A model generated the notes under the pieces. That model was given only the letters and a program-made list of their open reading frames with translations, was not told the origin of the DNA and ran no database searches. The translations under genes and the position numbers were made by a program. Shown in pieces: positions 16,701-22,588 of a stretch of 22,588 nucleotides of DNA (positions within the stretch are counted from its first letter, which is position 1; the number at the start of each line of letters is the position of its first letter). Source of the stretch: Amoebophrya sp. AT5.2 (taxonomy: Eukaryota; Sar; Dinophyceae; Syndiniales; Amoebophryaceae); NCBI GenBank assembly GCA_005223375.1, contig RXOD01004419.1, forward strand, positions 1 to 22,588, read 5' to 3'.

Positions 16701-18679
16701 GTGCTGAGCATGCCACCAAGGGGAATCCAAACAACGCAGCGTCCCTCCCAACATCTTCGCAGGCCGCGCGGAACAAAGTCAACGGAAGTCGATCGTCGAA
16801 GAATGCTCCGAGCCAGATCGAGAAGTCGGAAACCTTCCGGCTGAGCCTTCTGATTCTGAACTCGCTGCTCGTGCTGTACCTGATCGACTTCAGTTTTCTG
16901 TACCACTACATCCGCTCGCAGTCGTTCATGAAGCTGTACGTTTTTTTCAACATGCTGGAGATCATAGAACGGTTGTTGCGCAGTCTCGGCAACGACTTCT
17001 TCGACGTCCTGCTGGAGCCGGATAACGCGGAGGCACGCGGCGGTCCGGGGGGGAAGGGCAAAGGGGGACTTGTGGTGTCCGCAGGTAGTTCGGCTTTCTC
17101 GCGTGGCGGAGAGAGGGCTACAACCAGCAAAGGGGGGACGGGTCAAGCGGTGTCCCCAAAAGGGAGCCGGGTCGGGTCGCCGAAAGTAAGACAAAACCGC
17201 GCGGGAAGTATGTACTCCCAAGCTGTGGCTGACGGAAGGGAATCGGCGAGAGGACCAGTCGGAAGCGGCGCGGCGGCGAGCGTTAGAATGACCGCGGCGG
17301 CACCAGGGCAGCCACTCCAACTGCAGACTCCACATCAGCCGCAGTCGTTTTTTACGCCGCAGCACGCGGGGGGGCCAAAGCAAAACCAGACCGCAACTCC
17401 GAACGTCGCAGGGCCGGCAACGACAAACACAACCGTGCTGAAACAGCGACTCGAAGAGCTGTCGAAGTCTACGGAAAACGCCCCCTCGGACGCTGAGTCC
17501 TCGGCAAAGGAAGATGTGAAGATCGCTTCTGAGGCCTCCTCCCTGGCGCAGTCGGGTACCGGTTTCTCGTTGAGCACGTCGGGAAGCACTCTCCCGCAGT
17601 CCGGAACCGGGGCGGCGCGTGGCGCGACGGCGGCGCCGGGGATGAACAGGGCGACGGCAACTCCCGCGGCGACCAGCACGACGACAGGAGCTTCCCTCGC
17701 AACGGCCCCGTCCGCCGCGGCAACTTCTGCTTCCCCGCCACCGCCGAAGCTGCAGCACTACCAGCCTGCGTCCTTCTTTGCCCCGCTCTTCCATTCGTTC
17801 GTGAGCGCCCCGAACCGGAATTTTTTTCACATCATCCGCATTCTCTTCACCATGGTGTACTGCGCGCTGCATACGATCATGCACATCGTTCGCATCCTCC
17901 TCCTGAACATCGCGTTGAACTCTCCCGGGGACTCGTCGGCGATGTTTCTCTTGATCGTGACGAACAACTTCGGCGAGCTGAAATCCACCGTCTTCAAACG
18001 GTACGACGGAAAGGGGCTCTTCGTCATCATGGCGAGCGACATGGTGGAGCGCACGTACCTACTCGTGGACATCCTCCTCGTGCTCGCCCGGTTGTACTTC
18101 TCGCCGCGGTCTGTGACCGGACCGCTGACCGCGGGCGGGACTACATCTCCGCACGCGACGAATCACGTGGACACCAACCCATCCGCGGGCAGCGAGATCG
18201 CGTTCTGGCTGTCGCTGATGATCGGCATGGAGATCGGGGTGGACTGGTTCAAACTGTCCTTCATCACCAAGGCCAACTCCCTCCCCGTGTCCACCTTCGA
18301 CTACTACAAGGACGTGCTGGTGATGGACGTCCTGGGCAGTCGCGCGTCCACCTCGCTGGGGGCGGCCGCAGCCGGGGGTTCGAGCGGCGCGGCGAGCCTG
18401 GAGTCGCCCTTTCGGGGGGTGTACGGCTACGCGCACATCCCGGTGCGGCGGATCGGGTTCGTGGCGCTACCGTTGACCTCGATGGTGGTGTGCCACCTGC
18501 CCATCCTGCTGAAGTGGTACCCGGACCTGCGGACGCGGCTGCTGCTGCTGTCGCTGTGGTGGGCCAACGCCGTGCTGCTGAAGATCATTTTCAGCATCCT
18601 GCTGTCGGGGTACAGCGTGCGGCGCGCAGTCAACCTAGGAAAGCTACCGGAGACCTTCTACCACATCAAGGCGTTGTGA
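13721..18679 (+). CDS. TAPT1/Emp65-family multipass membrane protein, very long form
   Basis: One uninterrupted frame of 1652 codons. Residues 1-900 are low-complexity Ser/Gly/Pro/Gln-rich sequence. The TAPT1 domain then starts with LEDLMRTPWRLEKTLLFGML (about 905-925), FDALLHELTFMPINVLRRLL, and YHYIRSQSFMKLYVFFNMLE (from about 1060), followed by LLRSLGNDFFDVL. An insertion of about 250 low-complexity residues (1100-1355) interrupts the domain, which resumes with NFFHIIRILFTMVYCALH, LLNIALNSPGDSSAMFLLIV, NNFGELKSTVFKRYD and DMVERTYLLVDILLVLARLY (to about 1460), then GMEIGVDWFKLSFI and three further hydrophobic segments to the C-terminus. These blocks match the family in order. Animal TAPT1 acts at cilium bases; yeast Emp65 works with Slp1 in the ER to protect folding proteins. 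Animal members are roughly a third of this length. Two 8-G tracts (15962-15969, 16139-16146) keep the frame. Confidence 0.92.
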   Translation: MNPPHESASSSSSSGQHQQGARPRDRGQQGQQAQRNQRRDEQGQRRLHRHLRQAEMPPEDGDDADEAYYSEPEELARSRTASGRTRTWTDTTEPQLTTGGGGSGPSSARIKIVLDGSLPERAASTLGTRNEDGAEIDTPPPGGEGPPSPELRPPPGAFVPGESPGYSGTASSPDRDFSLPSGSPGASVDMAALDPAMVDVDHHLLRMQTINESPPPGPVRHVHPGTNAPAAPPNAHAQASGTSSGSSSSGEDEREADMVANEERGMTHQQRDDHMLDEIDNSSATSGTSDDLFGTGRWLESADDNPAAFLDAVGGLPRPNSRSLARIFGREVDSLATDGTQRNTGGSIGSVGLVVQGDGRRDEDVPSSSAASSAGVDVEAGALPSSGRSDTLDPDAEPPRGQVVVPGGGEVTVISENEVTFGGAQRSALMGPSSRGSEHVGTTTSAGVDPVRQEQHPDLTPPKTPHGPLGGWISGDQPQLGSTPLMETTPVDPGSRTYFTAVIGEKPLKRHDSDGVAIPTNFTPLGGLEQQQPSNSLEQQRRHEVDEASSLNGSEEYLQPSEKQRRLGAATPPKKLLMMSQETAERLSTESVVDQHGGVLNAGGASSSSSSAPRRLVPPIGPPLGGVEVEHGRVQQDPVQMPTHYRQQRSSSTTGAGALTRDTRAGSSESYASTVPPRGPFPGQSKVQLHPQQILPTSTASAGTAASSPLVQYATLSLNNQQHFLVPVEKINDFSYSARYSPLLDSGGGGIEPLTTKQLSASSTASRRRPWPLLAVNSPLPSPKAGAPGHSVDFLLPPAAEQQPHQGGDDLDSRGKSSVRFRGKTTVAGGGAAGFGDVSPPGGAATAAGAAPLQPLPPPQQPLQPLPHKSFLQGHVPFAYWLSREISGESDGPSAYYKYSRALHLEDLMRTPWRLEKTLLFGMLLCFDALLHELTFMPINVLRRLLRIELCGSGSSAADEDEEYSPEGARMGTSTALGGSSLPADTTVDQSADSAEHATKGNPNNAASLPTSSQAARNKVNGSRSSKNAPSQIEKSETFRLSLLILNSLLVLYLIDFSFLYHYIRSQSFMKLYVFFNMLEIIERLLRSLGNDFFDVLLEPDNAEARGGPGGKGKGGLVVSAGSSAFSRGGERATTSKGGTGQAVSPKGSRVGSPKVRQNRAGSMYSQAVADGRESARGPVGSGAAASVRMTAAAPGQPLQLQTPHQPQSFFTPQHAGGPKQNQTATPNVAGPATTNTTVLKQRLEELSKSTENAPSDAESSAKEDVKIASEASSLAQSGTGFSLSTSGSTLPQSGTGAARGATAAPGMNRATATPAATSTTTGASLATAPSAAATSASPPPPKLQHYQPASFFAPLFHSFVSAPNRNFFHIIRILFTMVYCALHTIMHIVRILLLNIALNSPGDSSAMFLLIVTNNFGELKSTVFKRYDGKGLFVIMASDMVERTYLLVDILLVLARLYFSPRSVTGPLTAGGTTSPHATNHVDTNPSAGSEIAFWLSLMIGMEIGVDWFKLSFITKANSLPVSTFDYYKDVLVMDVLGSRASTSLGAAAAGGSSGAASLESPFRGVYGYAHIPVRRIGFVALPLTSMVVCHLPILLKWYPDLRTRLLLLSLWWANAVLLKIIFSILLSGYSVRRAVNLGKLPETFYHIKAL

Positions 18680-19617
18680 ATGCGAGAGCCTTAATAGTTT
18701 GGTGGAAGCGAGGCCGCGGAGGAATCGATCCGCGTCGCACAAAGACGTTTGTAAGCACCAGGGTGGAATTTTTGGTACAGTAAACAGGAAATCCACAAAG
18801 ACAAAGCACAAGTCTTGAATGCGACCTGTGCCGAAGATATCCGCCTGTATTCATCCGAGGGCATTTCTGAGTGCAAGAAGCTCGAAATGAAACACGTTGC
18901 TGTCAGAAGAAGAATGCTTGTTCCCGATCGCGATGTCGCTCCTAAGTATTTGCATTGGAGGAAGAGAAACATTTATAGGTCCTTGCGCGAAACCGAAACC
19001 GATCCTCACCTTAAAGCGGTTCTTACCATCATCTTGAAATTCTTCTCTCAGCTCCATACAGAAAACCAATAAATGATAAGCTCCTGGTTCGCGTTTCTAA
19101 GCTCATTCTCTTTCACGTTCCCAAGCTCGTCCGGAGCTGGTGCGTACACGTTCCGCATAGTTGGTTCTCGTTCTTAGTTGTTTTGCTGCTCCTCCGTAGG
19201 CATTGACCCAGCGAACATCAAGCACAACTGACTGCAATTTTAGCATGCCATGAAAAGCACGCCCTGAAAAAAAAAAACCATCCAGAAGCACTCGTTCGTA
19301 TAGTTGTGCGGCGAGCTTCTCTATTCTTCGAGTTCCAGTTAGAGCTATCGTGATGCCCGGCCAGAGACTTGTGGGCACCGTAGCGATTATCAAGAGCGAC
19401 TAGGTAACGTCCGTATTTGACAGCTTGTACTAACCCATTAATTTCTGAGCAACATGATTATATATTTGCAAACAAACTGATCCCACCCTAGGAGCTTCAT
19501 TCTTGAGGCAGTAGCTTGGGTCACACGTCCGTTTAGGAGAAGATGGAGGGGAAACGAAGACGCCCAGCCTGGTAGTGCAGGTTGCGAGAACGTCAAGAAA
19601 ACCGAAATCGGCCGAAC
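18680..19617. other. intergenic region after the TAPT1 gene
   Basis: No firm gene. A 6-bp hairpin (CGCGGA 18715-18720, TCCGCG 18729-18734) follows the TAPT1 stop. A frame open from 18755 to 19072 (106 codons, no early ATG) encodes a basic, unrecognised sequence in lower-GC DNA; it could be chance or a relic. An A tract lies near 19268-19277. Confidence 0.45.
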
Positions 19618-21579
19618 ATGGAGAGCACATCAGCTGCTTTCGACGAAGCAGAAGAACCAGTACGACAGCGGAACGAAGACGAACACCTCAACGAGCCTAT
19701 TCCTATTGCGAACAAGATGATGAAAACTGAGAACGACACCCCTCCTGCGGCGCGGCGAGAAAACGACCCGCATCCGCAGACGGAGCAGCAATCGAATTCG
19801 ACGTCCGCGTCGGAGAAAGCCGAGGACGCCGGAGAAAGGGGGATTTGTTTTCGCGGGGAGCCGGGGTCGGGGGAGCACGGGGCCTTGATGATGAGGGCGG
19901 CAAGTAGCAAGGAGGCGAGGAGCGCGGAAGCGGAGGCGGTGGATAAGGCCTTCCGCAACATGATGGTGGAGCTAGCGTTGGGGGAAGTAGGGAGCGCTGC
20001 GAGTAACAGTGGAAGTGCTAGTGCTGCGGCAGTGGGAGCTGCAGGCGCTGAAGCTCCAGCCCCACAACATGGCTTTCCACCTGGACGGGGCGAAAATAAA
20101 GTAGGAGAAGATACTAGTACTCGTGCCCCCGTTCCCGGAACCGTGAGCAAGGCCGCGTCGCCGGTATTTTCCTTCACTAAGGCGCCGGAGCTGCCGCGGC
20201 AAGAGATCTGCGGAGGCGGTAGCAGTGTGGCAGCAGAACCAGGAGCTCGACTTCCCCGTCCACTAGGTCCTCCTCCAGAAGCGCAAACTAGTCCCCCAGC
20301 GGCTGGTGCTCCTGCAGAGCAAGCGGCGCCTGCCTCTGCGGACGCGAGCAGTTCCTTGGAGCCGGAACAACGGAACAAGGCAGGCAAGGACTTGATTGAT
20401 GAGAGGACTGCCTCTAGTACTTCGGGCACGGAACAAGAACAGCGCACAGTAGGCGGGCATCCGCAACCGGAACCGCCCGTGGTGGCTGCAGCCACGACGG
20501 TCGTGGTCACAGGCGCCGAACAAAAAGTACAACTGGAACCGGCTGCGGCAGTTGCGGCCGATCATACATGCGGCGCCAGGCACGGGGAGCGTGAAGATGC
20601 GGCCCCTGCAGATCGGCAACCGGAAGATGTTGCGGCCCCCGCAGATTGCCAAGCTACTGGCATTATCGGCGGCCATCCCTCTGCATTGGAAGGGGCAAAC
20701 GAGGTCGATCACGCTGCCACGATGAGCAAATCAGCAGCGGGTGAGCCAGTGGTCCGGGAGGATCACGCTGCCGCGATAAGCCCCGTGGAGGTTCAGGGTG
20801 ACCAGACCGCTGTTCCTGGCCCGCCCGACGCTGCCGACGCACCAGCTTCGGAGCCGCTGGTCTTCGCTCCCGCAACCTTGCCCCAGCCGCGCGTCGCAGC
20901 TGCGGTGGTGCCGTCGGGGCCGGTTGGGGACGAGTCAGCACTTGCAAAAAGCCTCTCTACTCCTGCAGCAACTACTACTACAGAGCCGGCGGCCGTTCTC
21001 GCTGCTGGGCGCGAAACAGAACCCGCAGCTGCATCTTCCGCAGTGCGTGATCAGCCACCTGCTGCTGATTCGCACGACGAGCAAGACACGCAGACCGCGG
21101 CGGGTGTTGTTCGCAAGATAGGCGAAGAGCTGGGAAAGAACGTGGACAAGTTCATCGAGATCCTCGAGGACAACTGGATCGAGTCCGTGGACGACCTCCG
21201 TGAGATTACCGAAAACCAGTTCGCGAGCTGGAAGTTCCCACTGAAGCTCGCACAGAAAATCATGAAGTTCGTGCGCACTCCCCCGCCAGAAGTTGTTCCC
21301 AGTGCTGCTGGTGTAGTGGAAGCGGTCAAAGCGGAAAGCGAAGGCCAACGGAGCCTGGAGGTGGGTGGCGCCCGTCTGAATGAGGAAGCGATGCTGAACA
21401 AGAGCAAAGTGGGGGTGGTGGATGAACAAGCGGCGGCGATGAACGAAGCTGGAGAGGCTGGAGGAAACAAAAGTCATGTCTTGAAAATGAACCTACCGGT
21501 AGAAGGCGCGAAGAGCAGTGCGGAAGTCCTTCCACTAGCGGCAGAACGAGAGGGCGCGAACGCGTCTGCAAATGTCGTG
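19618..21579 (+). CDS. low-complexity protein with SAM-like domain, first exon
   Basis: Unrecognised protein. ATG 19618 is the first in frame (upstream only a TTG). About 500 residues are Ala/Pro/Glu-rich low complexity with no membrane segment or signal peptide. At about 501-551 there is a compact helical stretch, GEELGKNVDKFIEILEDN, IESVDDLREITENQFASWKF and PLKLAQKIMKFV. It resembles a SAM (sterile alpha motif) domain in its spacing: short helices, a DDLxxIT turn and a final basic helix. SAM domains mediate protein or RNA binding. The exon ends at a good donor (GTG|GTAGGT, phase 0) at 21580; beyond it the frame turns Arg/Gly-rich and stops at 21724-21726. The protein continues in another frame from about 21674 to the window end. 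Confidence 0.75.
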
Positions 21580-21673
21580 GTAGGTACTTGTGCGGCGGCG
21601 GCGCCAGCTGTAAGCCGGTGCGCCTGGTACGCGGTCCACCGTCGGCGCGGGAGCCCTGGCTGCGGCGGCGCAG
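21580..21673 (+). other. putative intron or frame-change zone
   Basis: Donor GTAGGT at 21580 is strong. The nearest phase-compatible acceptor is GCGCAG at 21673 (intron of 94 nt); GTGCAG at 21784 (205 nt) also fits phase and would match the other introns in length, but would remove a plausible coding stretch. Neither acceptor has a pyrimidine tract. A second donor-like GTAAGC lies at 21610. A +1 sequence error or frameshift would give the same frame change. Confidence 0.5.
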
Positions 21674-22588
21674 CCTCCGGCGGCCCCCCACCGCTACAAC
21701 ACGCGTTCCAAGGCCGCGGCACATAATGCAGCAGCGGCCCCGCTACAACAGAATGGAGCAAATAAGTCGACGAACAAAGTGCAGGAGTCCAGGTCCTTCC
21801 CCGATTTCACGAAGGACATTTCGCAGATCTGCAGCGCGAATTCTTCTCGGGCGGCGACGATCATCAACGACCTGTCGCGGTTCGTCACCGAAGAGGTGCG
21901 CAAGGTGGCCGACACCGTGGGGGAAGGCGCCGAGCTCGAGTTTTCGGTGCCGATGGGAGGACATATTGTGAAGGTAGAGTCCAGCATTCATCCCTCCGGC
22001 GCAGCCGTTCCGCCACAGACACCCACTTCCGCCGGACCCGCGCCCACCCCGAAAAACCTCACGCTAAATCTGACGGAGACCAACAGAATGAACCTGCAGC
22101 ACGGAGGGGGACAGCCGCACCAGTGCGGACACGGACAACTACTGCACCCTCTGGGGCCGGGCGGTGGTGGGGGTCAACACCATCTTCATCACGGAGGAGG
22201 GGGCTCGACGTCGCACTCGCATAAGCGGTCGCTGTCGTCGCATCACAAGCGGTCCGGGGACGTGTGGGACGCGGACCACGAAAAGGCGCGGTGCAGGCAG
22301 CGACAGGAGGAGTTGCGGCAGTACTGCAACAACCAAGGACTCGGCGGCCGCCTGCACCAGATTCGCGAGGAACTGCATCCGCCGGGCAGCGTCTCGAGCT
22401 CCTCGCGGAAGCGCAGGAAGAACCAAATGCCGAACCGATGTTCCTCCATTCAGCCGCTCGACAACCGCCAGAGCTTGCTGCAGCAAGCACACGCGGCCTT
22501 CCGCAAAAGCCGGGGGAGCCGCAGCGGGCGGCACAAGGAGAAGCGAAACACTGCTGGTGCCGGAGTGGTGGCCGGTGCTGCAGCGGCT
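21674..22588 (+). CDS. continuation of the SAM-like protein, open to the window end
   Basis: A frame open from 21614 to the last base carries clear coding signal: GC-rich third positions and no stop for about 325 codons. It starts within Ala/Pro/Asn-rich sequence, then a well-structured stretch at 21785-21990 (SFPDFTKDISQICSANSS, IINDLSRFVTEEVRKVADTV, GAELEFSVPMGGHIVKVESS) that I do not recognise. A Gly/His-rich segment follows (HHLHHGGGGSTSHSHKR), then a basic region with SSRKRRKNQMPNR that could be a nuclear localisation signal, and the frame runs off the window edge. It has no ATG of its own before the structured part, so it is best read as the next exon of the gene starting at 19618. The partial nature of the gene leaves its function undefined. 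Confidence 0.7.

Noticed and set aside
16664..17884. 406-codon minus-strand frame inside the TAPT1 gene
   Set aside because: Arg-rich shadow of the TAPT1 reading frame, which is confirmed by conserved family blocks on both sides.

Overview
The window reads as protist nuclear DNA. The supportable genes lie on the + strand, carry GC-rich third codon positions, contain short GT-AG introns (three well supported, about 114-216 nt) and are separated by about 700-950 nt. The families point to a marine alveolate, most plausibly of the dinoflagellate lineage (possibly a Syndiniales-type parasite). They include an FkbM-like methyltransferase of the type expanded in dinoflagellates and haptophytes, a protist two-ankyrin protein family, a TAPT1 protein and several secretory-pathway membrane proteins. 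The organism assignment is inference; no rRNA, spliced leader or other taxonomic marker is visible.

Layout: 1-3762 holds a multi-exon gene. Possible signal-peptide and cysteine-rich exons (59-274, 564-782) precede two well supported exons (1086-2063, 2380-3762) that together form one FkbM-like S-adenosylmethionine-dependent methyltransferase. The splice junctions of this gene are not resolved, and its putative introns contain inverted and direct repeats. 4525-9428 is a cluster of three signal-peptide, single-TM proteins. The first two (4525-5310; 6138-7436 with one intron) are tandem paralogues sharing SFSFRKSxKV, FLxINR and post-TM NRVAA motifs. The third (8133-9428) has the same architecture plus two cysteine clusters.

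10261-12997 holds two tandem paralogous ankyrin-repeat genes with an intron at exactly the same codon. The first has acquired a putatively myristoylated and palmitoylated N-terminus (MGGACGSK); the second looks cytosolic. 13721-18679 is an intronless 1652-codon gene for a TAPT1/Emp65-family multipass membrane protein with a very long low-complexity N-terminus and a large internal insertion. From 19618 to the window end is a low-complexity protein with a SAM-like helical domain; its frame changes near 21580-21673, probably through an intron, and it stays open past the window edge.

There is no operon logic. What links the genes is tandem duplication and a bias to membrane or secretory products. 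The best candidate for something undescribed is the SFSFRKSxKV membrane-protein family, followed by the possible secreted methyltransferase with its unusual introns. No tRNA, rRNA, CRISPR array or recognisable transposase was found.
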